DNA of 15,946 nt from CAYOVG01 sp964407285. Lineage in GTDB: Bacteria > Desulfobacterota > Syntrophobacteria > Syntrophobacterales > Syntrophobacteraceae. Of this stretch, positions 5,725 to 13,164 are shown one piece after another. The stretch is taken from the NCBI GenBank assembly GCA_964407285.1, contig CAYOVG010000147.1, positions 1 to 15,946 on the forward strand, in the 5' to 3' direction. How positions within the stretch are numbered: position 1 is the stretch's first letter; each line of letters starts with the position of its first letter. The position numbers and the translations under genes are program-made. The notes beneath the pieces were generated by a model. The model ran no database searches, was not told the DNA's origin, and worked only from the letters and a program-made list of their open reading frames with translations.

Positions 5725-6583
5725 ACGACGACAAAAACTGCGTTGTTTCTTCTACCGCATCGAGGATATCGACAAGGAATTTATCCACCATTTTAGCAGT
5801 TATCCCGAGATCCAGGAACACATCATCTTCATTGGGCTGCAGGAATCCATCCACTCCGCATCCGATCCCTATTGCGGAAACCATACGATTCGCCACGTAG
5901 ACTATCGAAGCGATATCTCTATGCTCGGATGCGCTTGTCGGATTGTGGTGACAACTGATGGCGGAAATCACATCGGGAGGAAACCGCCATCGCTGGGCAA
6001 TCATGCCTCCGAGCTGCTGATGGTCTATACCCAGAATTTCCCTCTCGGCGTCTATAAACCGGATTCCCTTGTCCCGAACCATTCCCAGCACGGCGTCGAA
6101 GTAATTTTCCAGGTAGAAATTCAACGTGTTCTTACCGATGTCATGAAGAAGAGCAGCGGTATACACGGTAAAAGTCTTCTTGAAGTTCAAGTTTCGGGCC
6201 ACCAATTGGGCCATGAGGGCGGTAGCCACGGCATGCTTCCACAGTTCGCCTTCCCTCAAGTCGTACCCTTTGATTTCTCCCTCGAAGTACCGGGCGGAAC
6301 AGGCGGTAAGGACAACCTGAACGAGCTGCTGTTGCCCGAGGGCCATAATGGCGTCCTGCAGGGAATGGACACTGCTCTGCCGCCGGGCGAACGCCGGAGA
6401 CCGGCTCAGGGAAAGTATTCGAGCGGTGGTGGCCTGGTCGAATTTAATGACGGCCTCTATTTCCTCGACGGGAGCCATCCGCTGAATAAGCGGCATCACC
6501 TTCCACACCACATCCGGGAAAGGGGGAAGGGAATCTGCAGCTTTCAGGATTTCCTCCAGGGGAGGGGACGGTAGTGGCGACAT
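5723..6583 (-). CDS. HDOD domain protein with intact HD motif
   Basis: HDOD proteins are signalling proteins related to HD phosphohydrolases; many have lost the metal site and act as scaffolds in motility or cyclic-di-GMP networks. The 286-aa product has the HDOD pattern: LPPFPDVVWKVMPL near 19-32, IKFDQATTARILSLSRS near 46-62, SLQDAIMALGQQQL near 74-87, then the HD-like half. Unlike many family members it keeps H117, the H147-D148 pair in LLHDIGK, H188 in GIDHQQLGG and H212-H213 in CHHNP, so metal binding and a catalytic role are possible. It has no membrane segment or extra output domain. The start follows a TAGGAG ribosome site. It diverges from the J-domain gene and lies upstream of csrA-fliW, with a weak terminator between. 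The substrate, if any, is unknown. Confidence 0.88.
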   Translation of the reverse strand: MSPLPSPPLEEILKAADSLPPFPDVVWKVMPLIQRMAPVEEIEAVIKFDQATTARILSLSRSPAFARRQSSVHSLQDAIMALGQQQLVQVVLTACSARYFEGEIKGYDLREGELWKHAVATALMAQLVARNLNFKKTFTVYTAALLHDIGKNTLNFYLENYFDAVLGMVRDKGIRFIDAEREILGIDHQQLGGMIAQRWRFPPDVISAISCHHNPTSASEHRDIASIVYVANRMVSAIGIGCGVDGFLQPNEDDVFLDLGITAKMVDKFLVDILDAVEETTQFLSS

Positions 6584-6649
6584 GCTCTTCTCCTAATAGG
6601 GAATGACGACAAAGGGCCGCAAAGAACTTCGGCTGAAGCACTTAAGAGC

Positions 6650-6678
6650 TTGAATACAAAACTCGTTCTTATTATGCT
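6650..6678 (+). promoter_or_regulatory. Candidate sigma-70 promoter for the J-domain gene
   Basis: TTGAAT (6650-6655) and TATGCT (6673-6678) are spaced 17 bases apart, each matching the consensus at about four of six positions. It would leave a very short leader before the ATG at 6699. Its -10 overlaps the -10 of the divergent promoter on the other strand. Confidence 0.35.
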
Positions 6679-6699
6679 GTAATTGAAAGATCATGTAAA
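6671..6699 (-). promoter_or_regulatory. Candidate sigma-70 promoter for the HDOD gene
   Basis: On the minus strand TTTACA (complement of 6694-6699) and CATAAT (complement of 6671-6676) are 17 bases apart and each match the consensus at five of six positions. This gives an HDOD leader of about 80 bases. It is the better of the two overlapping divergent promoters here. Confidence 0.5.
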
Positions 6700-8015
6700 T
6701 GGATAATAAGCATATGCCGTCGAAACGAGAACAAGTTTCCGATCAAGACTATCGCACCCTGGGGCTCACGCCGGACGCATCCCTGGAAGACGTGAAGAGG
6801 GCCTACAGAGAACTGGCCAAACGCTGGCATCCCGACAAATTCCAGGGCCATTCGGTCGCGGAGCAGCAACGCGCCGAGGAATTATTCAAAGAAATCACGG
6901 CGTCTTACCACCGTATTTCCACAACGGGCAAAATACGCGAGGCCTTCAGGGCCGAGAGGGCGGCAACACGGGAATCCTCCGCCGCTTCCTCCGATGAACG
7001 CGGCCGGGATACCTTCACCAGGGCATCCGCATCATCGCCCGGCGGGAAGAGCGCCGGTCCCGCGGCATCGCCTTCCGGCGCAGCCGACGGCCCCGATTTT
7101 TCGGAAAAGCTCTTCAACTCCATCAAGAACTTCGCTTCGAGATACGGCCCGGCGGGCGGCAATCGCATTGTCTTTTTTTCCGTACTGGGCGCGATAGTCG
7201 TCCTGGCGGGAATCCTTTTCGTGGTTCCCCGGCTTTCGCATCAACCTCCGGTATACGTTCCCGAGGCTCCGTTTTCCGTGAAGGGTCCCGAGACGATCGT
7301 ATCGCAGGGCAGCGCAGGCAGTACTACCACGGAAGAAGCCGAGCGGTCCGCGGCGTCATCGACGCTCCGCAGCGCTTCGCGCGCTCCTCAACCCGTGCTG
7401 AAGCCGTCGGACGCGGGACTCCCCTACTTCAGCCTCGGATCGCCGCAAGACGAAGTCCTGCGGATTCAGGGCGCTCCGGGCAAGGTTCGCGGACAGGTCT
7501 GGGTGTACGGCCTGTCCGAAGTGGGCTTCAAGGAGGGGCGCGTAGCGCGCTACGACAATTTCAACGGCAACCTGCAGGTGCGCCTGATGCCCTCGGAATC
7601 AGCCCCGAATCCCCCCCCGGAAACATTCACTCTCGGTTCCACGGCGGATGAGGTGCTTCTCGTGCAGGGCACTCCCACCCGCGTCGACGAATATAGATGG
7701 TATTTCGGCTTCAGTGTAATTACCTTCAAGAATGAGAGGGTGGCCGGCTTCGATAATTCATTTGGAGACCTCAAGGTCCGCATGACGCCATCCGCATCTT
7801 CCACGGACAGCCGCAAGGACTACTTCAGCATCGGCTCGAGTCAGGATGAGGTTATCGAAGTTCAGGGGACCCCCACTAAAGTGCAGGGAAGCTCGTGGTT
7901 CTATCAGCTTTCCAGCGTTCTTTTTCGGGAAGGTAAGGTCCATTCGGTTAACGATTCGAGTTCCAGTCTGAATTTTCGACCTCCAATGGAAGACGCTGCT
8001 CCCAGGGCGAAGTAG
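6699..8015 (+). CDS. Membrane-anchored J-domain protein with three BamE/SmpA-like repeats
   Basis: The 438-aa product begins with a J-domain at about residues 16-80 (YRTLGLTPDASLEDVKRAYR), including the HPD triad (H44-P45-D46) that stimulates Hsp70/DnaK ATPase. A Ser/Ala/Gly-rich linker follows, then one membrane helix at about 157-176 (IVFFSVLGAIVVLAGILFVV). After a second low-complexity linker come three 56-residue repeats, at 243-298, 309-364 and 375-430, spaced exactly 66 residues apart. Each has an F..G(S) start, (D)EV..(V/I)QG(A/T)P, a W or WYF strand and a (F/G)(K/R)..(R/K)V turn, as in BamE/SmpA/OmlA domains. Basic residues flank the helix on both sides, so topology is uncertain. A cytoplasmic J-domain with periplasmic repeats would link DnaK to the envelope, but that is inference. 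An ATG at 6714 is an alternative start; neither start has a strong ribosome site. Confidence 0.85.
   Translation: MDNKHMPSKREQVSDQDYRTLGLTPDASLEDVKRAYRELAKRWHPDKFQGHSVAEQQRAEELFKEITASYHRISTTGKIREAFRAERAATRESSAASSDERGRDTFTRASASSPGGKSAGPAASPSGAADGPDFSEKLFNSIKNFASRYGPAGGNRIVFFSVLGAIVVLAGILFVVPRLSHQPPVYVPEAPFSVKGPETIVSQGSAGSTTTEEAERSAASSTLRSASRAPQPVLKPSDAGLPYFSLGSPQDEVLRIQGAPGKVRGQVWVYGLSEVGFKEGRVARYDNFNGNLQVRLMPSESAPNPPPETFTLGSTADEVLLVQGTPTRVDEYRWYFGFSVITFKNERVAGFDNSFGDLKVRMTPSASSTDSRKDYFSIGSSQDEVIEVQGTPTKVQGSSWFYQLSSVLFREGKVHSVNDSSSSLNFRPPMEDAAPRAK
7425..7988 (+). repeat. Three 66-residue-period repeats in the J-domain protein
   Basis: The codons for residues 243-298, 309-364 and 375-430 encode three copies of one module, joined by 10-residue Ser/Pro-rich linkers. 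Conserved positions are an aromatic start followed by F, G(S), EV, QG.P, an aromatic strand, and V after an acidic or basic turn. The three are about equally diverged by eye, and the third loses the N(F/S).G.L.VR ending in part. Confidence 0.8.
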
Positions 8016-8061
8016 AAACGGGCCCGCCTTCCCGGAATCTTGTCTTCGTGATGAGCGATCC

Positions 8062-8077
8062 CTTATCGACCGATAAG
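8062..8077. promoter_or_regulatory. Inverted repeat before the acyl-CoA dehydrogenase gene
   Basis: CTTATCG (8062-8068) and CGATAAG (8071-8077) form a perfect 7-bp inverted repeat with a 2-base centre, 26 bases before the start codon. The size and symmetry suit a dimeric repressor operator. No T-tract follows, so it is not a terminator. No regulator gene is adjacent, and chance cannot be excluded. Confidence 0.35.
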
Positions 8078-8103
8078 TGAGCGGTAGAAGGAAGGGGAGT
8101 AGT

Positions 8104-9789
8104 ATGGATTCCGGAAGTTTCATGGAAAGGGTTTATGAAGGCTTGCTGGATGAGGCGATGTTCCGCTCGTTCAAGAGTTGTGACGCCAGTGAGCGGGTCG
8201 ATGCGCTCTTTAGTGAATTTGAGAAGATTTTGAAGGAGTATCCTTCCGACTTCCTGGAAAGGGAGGGGAGGATTCCCGACGATATGCTCGGACGGATGGG
8301 GAAGCTGGGCCTGTTCGGAATATCCATACCGCGGGAGTACGGGGGGCTGGGGTTCACTTTGCAGGAGTATCTGAAAATCGTGGAGAAGATGGCGGGGCTC
8401 GACCTGGCGGTCGCTCTCGCGGCAATCGCCCATCTCTCCATCGGCGTCCGCGGGATTACGGCCTTCGGAACCGAAGCGCAGAAGCGCAAATACCTGCCGC
8501 CGGCGGCGGCCGGGGACATGATTTTCTCCTACGCCCTTACGGAGCCCAAGATCGGTTCCGATGCAAGGAATATCACGACATTCGCGGTGCTGTCCGAGGA
8601 TGGAAGCCATTATATTCTGAACGGGCAGAAGACGTTCATCACCAATGCCAATTACGCGGGCGGCCTGACCGTTTTTGCGCAGATGGACCCGGAGCGGCCC
8701 GGCTTTCTCGGGGCATTCATCGTTGAAACCCGGTGGGACGGCGTGAAGGTCGGCAAGGATATGCCCAAGATGGGGCTCAAGGCGAGTTCCACCGCTTCGA
8801 TCAGTCTGCACGACGTTCGGGTCCCGGTGGAAAACCTCATCGGCAGTCCGGGCGACGGGTTCAAGATCGCGATGACCATTCTCAATTACGGCCGGCTCGG
8901 CCTTTCAGCGGGTTCCATGGGGCTCATGAACCGCTCGATCGAGGACATGGTCAGGCGGGCGCATTCCAGGACCCAGTTCGGCGTGCCCATCGAGGAGTTT
9001 CCCCTCGTCCAGGAGAAGATTGTACGGGCCAGGGTATACAGCTTCGTGAGTTCCGCCATGGTGGCGTTCACCTCGTGGCTCATGGAAAGCGATCCCTCCG
9101 GGAACTTTCCCATAGAGACGTCCCACTGCAAGCTTTTCTGTACCACGCAGGGCTGGAATATCCTGTACGATGCTCTCCAGGTGGCGGGCGGCTCCGGTTA
9201 CCTCTCGACTCAGCCTTACGAAAAGAGAATGAGGGACTTCCGGGTAGCGACCATATTCGAGGGCACCACGGAAATTCATTCCATATACCCTTCCCAGTAC
9301 ATGTTTCGGCGCTTCAACAAGGAAATCCGGGCCGCGGACGGCGGCCGGACGGCCCGGTTGAAGTACTACTGGAAGAAGTTCTTCAAAGGGGCGGACTGGT
9401 CCACGAGCGCTGAAGACGGCGTTATCCGCGAAGCCCTGCGCTTTGCGGGGTCGACCGCGGCCGCCATGAGAAGGATGCTCGTGCTGGGAATGCTCCTCTA
9501 CGGAAACAAAGTGAGCGAAAGACAGTTTCTTCTGAGACGGATCACGGTCCTGAGTCTCTACGTATACGCCGTGCTGGCTGCAATTGCCGCAATTACGGCG
9601 GACCGCGCCCGGGGATGCTCGAATCCGGAAGACCTGCGCCTTCTGGCTTACTTCGTCGCCGAGGCCGCGGAAGCAAAAAAACAGAGCACGCGCATACTCC
9701 CCAGCAAAAAGGAGAAACTCGGCAGGATCATCTTCGAGGACATTCGGGCGAAGCTGACTCCCCGTTCTCCCGCACCCGGACCCGGATAG
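8104..9789 (+). CDS. Acyl-CoA dehydrogenase, VLCAD/ACAD9-like with C-terminal extension
   Basis: Acyl-CoA dehydrogenases are FAD enzymes that oxidise an acyl-CoA to the trans-2-enoyl-CoA and pass electrons to ETF. The 561-aa product has the family core: IPREYGGLGFTL near 75-86, the FAD/substrate motif YALTEPKIGSD at 143-153, ILNGQKTFITNA near 171-182, GLKASSTASISLHDVRVP near 224-241, and QVAGGSGYL near 359. The predicted catalytic glutamate is in FEGTTEI (E386). About 155 residues follow the core, as in mitochondrial VLCAD and ACAD9, where this region mediates membrane association or dimer contacts, so a preference for long-chain acyl-CoA is possible. The ATG at 8104 has an AAGGGGAG ribosome site; a GTG at 8077 is in frame but lacks one. 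No ETF or other beta-oxidation gene is adjacent. The exact substrate cannot be read from sequence. Confidence 0.92.
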   Translation: MDSGSFMERVYEGLLDEAMFRSFKSCDASERVDALFSEFEKILKEYPSDFLEREGRIPDDMLGRMGKLGLFGISIPREYGGLGFTLQEYLKIVEKMAGLDLAVALAAIAHLSIGVRGITAFGTEAQKRKYLPPAAAGDMIFSYALTEPKIGSDARNITTFAVLSEDGSHYILNGQKTFITNANYAGGLTVFAQMDPERPGFLGAFIVETRWDGVKVGKDMPKMGLKASSTASISLHDVRVPVENLIGSPGDGFKIAMTILNYGRLGLSAGSMGLMNRSIEDMVRRAHSRTQFGVPIEEFPLVQEKIVRARVYSFVSSAMVAFTSWLMESDPSGNFPIETSHCKLFCTTQGWNILYDALQVAGGSGYLSTQPYEKRMRDFRVATIFEGTTEIHSIYPSQYMFRRFNKEIRAADGGRTARLKYYWKKFFKGADWSTSAEDGVIREALRFAGSTAAAMRRMLVLGMLLYGNKVSERQFLLRRITVLSLYVYAVLAAIAAITADRARGCSNPEDLRLLAYFVAEAAEAKKQSTRILPSKKEKLGRIIFEDIRAKLTPRSPAPGPG

Positions 9790-9875
9790 CCCCGGAATGC
9801 GGGCGGGATGCCGGATACGGGATACGGCGGCGGGAGAGACAATGGTAGTCGAGCGGGGCGGCTGTGCCCGTAAGG

Positions 9876-11375
9876 TCATGGGCCGACGGGAAAACCGGCC
9901 ATTATGGTCGTCCCCTCTCCAGGAATGCTGTAGACCTTGATGAATCCCTTGTGCTTGAGAAGTATCATCAGGACTGCAGTCAGTCCCAAACCTCTGCCCG
10001 TGAACTTGGTCGAGAAGAAGGGATCGAATATTTTGCTTTTGACAGCTTCATTCATTCCGCAGCCGGTGTCGGTTACCGTGAAAACGACGTAGCGACCTCC
10101 GGAAAGATCCGATGGAAGATGAGGTTCATCGAGAAAGTGTCGATCCACGTCTCTCACATCCGTCCTGAAAACAACAGATCCGGACTGGTCGCCAACGGCC
10201 TCGATCGCATTCTGATACACGTTCACGATGATCTGATGCACATGGACGGGATCGACGTCTATCGCGGGAAGCTCGCGGGCCAGGTCAAACTGGAGAGCGA
10301 CCCGCTTCGGCGCCATGCTCTCCAGGTAGTCCCTCATCTCGTCCAACACCCCGGACAGATCCAACGGCACCGGATTCAAAGAGACGAATCCCATACTGCC
10401 CAATAACTGCTTCACCAGATCGCGGGCCTGTCCGCACACAGTCCCGAGGTCATCCATATACTCCTGAGCGTCGGATTCGTCGGGTAATTCCATCCGGATC
10501 AGTTCCAGATTGCCCAGCATGACGTGCAACGCATTATTGAAGTGGTGGGCTAACGCCCCTGCCATTCTGTGGAGGCTTTCCATCTTCTGGGCGTAGTGAA
10601 TCCGGGCATCCAACAGGCGCTGCATTTCCGCCATCCGCTTGCGCTCCGAAATATCACGGATAGTGATACAGCCGAGCGTATGCCCGCTATAGACAACCAG
10701 GGCGCCGCTCACCTCCACGTCTATCAACAGGCCGCCTCTGCCGCGACAGCATTTCTCTCCCAGCAGCGCCTGTCCCTCTTTGGAGATGCGGTCGATGTCG
10801 GAATCGATGCTTTCCTCACTGTCCACGAAAATATCATAAACGGTGAGTTCGCGCACCTCTTCCACAGGATATCCCAGAAGCCGGACAAAAGCCTGATTCG
10901 CCTCCTCGATTTTCTTTGTGTTCACATCGAAGGACACGATGCCGTCAAGAGATTGAGATACGAGGGAACGGTATCGCTCTTCACTCTCCCGCAGTTGGCG
11001 GTCGAGCCGGCTTTTGTAGAGGGCCAGTTCGATACCGGCCCGAAGCGCATCGTCCTGCACGGGCTTCACAAGATAACTGTATGGTCCGGTCTCCTTCGCC
11101 CGATGCACGAAGGCCTTATCCGAATGTGCGGTAAGGTATATTATGGGAATCCCGATCTCGGATCGAATCCGGCCGGCGCTTTCAATTCCGTCCATCTCCC
11201 CACCCAGTTGGATGTCCATGAGAACGAGGTCGATCTTGTCCTCGTGGATTCTCTCTATCGCATCTTCCCCGGAGGGCGCGATTTCGGCGGAATACCCCCA
11301 TTTCGACAGCGTACGCCGCAGGCTCAGAGCAAGAATAGTGTCATCTTCCACAATGAGGATCTTTGTGTTTTCCAT
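9876..11375 (-). CDS. REC-PAS-HisKA hybrid sensor histidine kinase
   Basis: The 499-aa product is a soluble signalling protein with an N-terminal receiver domain (1-120; acidic pair E10-D11-D12, phospho-acceptor D54, T82, K104). A PAS domain covers about 130-245 and ends in the RDISERKR linker. The HisKA helix has the acceptor His in LAHHFNNAL (H277), and the HATPase_c domain has an N-box (N389 in NAIEAV), DTGCGM (436-441) and the FSTKFTGRGLGL lid and G2 box. All catalytic residues are present. The -FNN- after the His is typical of the NtrB-like group. A receiver in front of a kinase usually means that another kinase or Hpt protein controls it. It is the last gene of a three-kinase operon: its ATG lies within the 3' end of the preceding gene (35-base overlap) behind an AGGAAAAGAGA site. 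I see no clear terminator downstream. Confidence 0.92.
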   Translation of the reverse strand: MENTKILIVEDDTILALSLRRTLSKWGYSAEIAPSGEDAIERIHEDKIDLVLMDIQLGGEMDGIESAGRIRSEIGIPIIYLTAHSDKAFVHRAKETGPYSYLVKPVQDDALRAGIELALYKSRLDRQLRESEERYRSLVSQSLDGIVSFDVNTKKIEEANQAFVRLLGYPVEEVRELTVYDIFVDSEESIDSDIDRISKEGQALLGEKCCRGRGGLLIDVEVSGALVVYSGHTLGCITIRDISERKRMAEMQRLLDARIHYAQKMESLHRMAGALAHHFNNALHVMLGNLELIRMELPDESDAQEYMDDLGTVCGQARDLVKQLLGSMGFVSLNPVPLDLSGVLDEMRDYLESMAPKRVALQFDLARELPAIDVDPVHVHQIIVNVYQNAIEAVGDQSGSVVFRTDVRDVDRHFLDEPHLPSDLSGGRYVVFTVTDTGCGMNEAVKSKIFDPFFSTKFTGRGLGLTAVLMILLKHKGFIKVYSIPGEGTTIMAGFPVGP

Positions 11376-13164
11376 CGTAAGCGTCTCTTTTCCTGGAGGG
11401 GAATGAAATCGTGTAGCGCGTCCCGTTTTCCACCCGCACGTCGAGCCTGCCGCGGAGCTGATGTGAAGTTATGGTGCTCACCAGTATCAATCCCAATGAA
11501 TCGGCATTATTGATATTATACCCCAAGGGAAGCCCCACGCCATTGTCCGTTACCGTCAACGTGTAGGTGTCGTCACGATATGTGAAACAAACGACAATCC
11601 CGGGAGCGGAAGGCTCCGGACGGTCTTTCGGGAAAGCATACTTCACCGCGTTCGTCAGAAGTTCGGTGATGATGACGCCGCATGGAATGGATGTGTCTAT
11701 GTCCAGGCAGATCGGGCCTATGTCGAGAGAGACGGAGATATCCCTCCGGTCGTAGGCCTTCATGATGTCGTCCGTGAGCCTGGTTATGTAGGAGGATGCA
11801 TTGATATTCGACAGGTCGGCCGAGCCGTAAAGGTCCTCGTGCACGAGCGCCATGGCCCTGATGCGCCTCTCGAAATCCCCGAACGCGGTCAGCACCGTAA
11901 CATCGTCCATGAACTCGGTTTGCAGACGGGCAAGCGAGATAATCGACGCAAGATTGTTTTTCACCCGGTGGTGAATCTCCCTGAGCAGAACCTCCTTTTC
12001 GGCCAGTGCGGCTTTGATGCGCTCCTCGGCCCTCTTGAGTTCGGTTATATCCAGGTGGTGCCACAGACGGCCCCATTGCTCTCCATGGATGAAGATAGGA
12101 ATGAAGTCCCGCAGATATGTCTTGTTTCCCCGCATGGGGACTTCCTCGGACCTTACCGGGTTCCTCTCGGCGATAATTCCGCGGACGCGCGCCACCGCTT
12201 CGACCGGGTCTGCGTAGGCATTCCCGGTTTTCTCGAGCATTTCGGATGAAGTCAGTCCTCTTAGAGCCGCGGGCGAATCCTCCACATCGAAGAGATCGCA
12301 GAAAGCCTGGTTGGCGAATTCTATTCTATTGTCTTCCCCTACGAGCAACACACCGGCGTAGAGGCTGGAAAGTATGGTGTAAAACCGTTTCAAGACGGCC
12401 CGTGTCCGCAGTTCGGCCTCTTTGCCCCGAGAGATGTCCCTCACGATAGCCAGGACGTCATCCTCGCCACTCACGACGACTCGCGACTCGTAATAGTAGA
12501 GGTGGTCATCCGGACCTTTGACGGTGTACTCGGCAACCTGCATCTCGCCCGTTTCGAGCGCCCCGGCCATGGGACCGCTGAAGTCGAACGGCGCAACTTC
12601 GCCGATGTTCCTCCCGGTCAACTCACCATTCGGGAAAAGCGAAGGGAAATCCTTCGGGACCCTGCAATCCAGGATAGCGCCATCCTTTCGGATTTGAAAT
12701 ATGAGGTCCGGGATCGCGTTCAAAAGGGCGCGGTTTTTCTCCCGGCTTTCCTTGAGGTGCTTCTGCGTCTGGCCCGACCGCCACATATACCTTATACGAT
12801 GCCCGAGAATAATCCAGTTTATCGGTTTGGTGATGAAATCCGTCGCTCCGACCTCGTAAGCCTTGTCGATCGAATAGAGGTCGTTCAGTCCCGTCATCAT
12901 GAGAATCGGCGTGTGCTCGTGACATGCAATTTCCCGTATGGTCCTGCAGACGGTGAAACCGTCCAGCTTCGGCATTATCACGTCCAGCAAGATCACATCG
13001 GGCCGCGCGCTTCGAACGAATGCCAGCGCCTGCTCTCCGTTCTCAGCTTCCCGGACGGTAATACCGATCTTCTCGAGGCTCGCCCGTGCAAGGACCCTGA
13101 TGGTCGGATCATCATCGGCTACCAGTACAATCGGGTCTTCGTTCCCAACGGCCCGATCAGTCAT
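11341..13164 (-). CDS. REC-PAS-PAS-HisKA_2 sensor histidine kinase
   Basis: With the preferred start the product has 607 aa. The receiver domain covers about 10-125 (D61 in LLDVIMPKLDG, T91, K113 in TKPINW). A PAS-like domain follows at about 140-245 (ending RDISRGKEAE) and a second at about 260-375 (ending LDITELKRAEERI). The kinase core is the HisKA_2 type, with EIHHRVKNNLASI and the acceptor at H399. Its ATPase domain has N505 in ELLTNAVKYAF, DNGVGL at 540-545 and the shortened DSLGLILV G2 box of this group. There is no membrane segment. I chose the ATG at 13164 because a GGAAGTGAG site lies six bases upstream and it overlaps the preceding gene by only 8 bases (ATGACTGA). An in-frame ATG at 13224 would add 20 residues without family likeness. 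It is the second gene of the operon. Confidence 0.92.
   Translation of the reverse strand: MTDRAVGNEDPIVLVADDDPTIRVLARASLEKIGITVREAENGEQALAFVRSARPDVILLDVIMPKLDGFTVCRTIREIACHEHTPILMMTGLNDLYSIDKAYEVGATDFITKPINWIILGHRIRYMWRSGQTQKHLKESREKNRALLNAIPDLIFQIRKDGAILDCRVPKDFPSLFPNGELTGRNIGEVAPFDFSGPMAGALETGEMQVAEYTVKGPDDHLYYYESRVVVSGEDDVLAIVRDISRGKEAELRTRAVLKRFYTILSSLYAGVLLVGEDNRIEFANQAFCDLFDVEDSPAALRGLTSSEMLEKTGNAYADPVEAVARVRGIIAERNPVRSEEVPMRGNKTYLRDFIPIFIHGEQWGRLWHHLDITELKRAEERIKAALAEKEVLLREIHHRVKNNLASIISLARLQTEFMDDVTVLTAFGDFERRIRAMALVHEDLYGSADLSNINASSYITRLTDDIMKAYDRRDISVSLDIGPICLDIDTSIPCGVIITELLTNAVKYAFPKDRPEPSAPGIVVCFTYRDDTYTLTVTDNGVGLPLGYNINNADSLGLILVSTITSHQLRGRLDVRVENGTRYTISFPSRKRDAYDGKHKDPHCGR

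Noticed and set aside
5921..6574. Plus-strand open frame (217 aa) opposite the HDOD gene
   Set aside because: It is antisense to a well-supported HDOD protein, with no recognisable domain and no ribosome site.
9790..9875. Terminator between the convergent acyl-CoA dehydrogenase and kinase genes
   Set aside because: Only stems of about 4 bp with no T-tract are visible, which is too weak to annotate.
10569..11513. Plus-strand open frame (314 aa) opposite the kinase genes
   Set aside because: It spans the overlap of two kinase genes with clear domains; the antisense translation has no family pattern. Other long antisense frames at 12502-13257 and 14180-15031 were rejected for the same reason.
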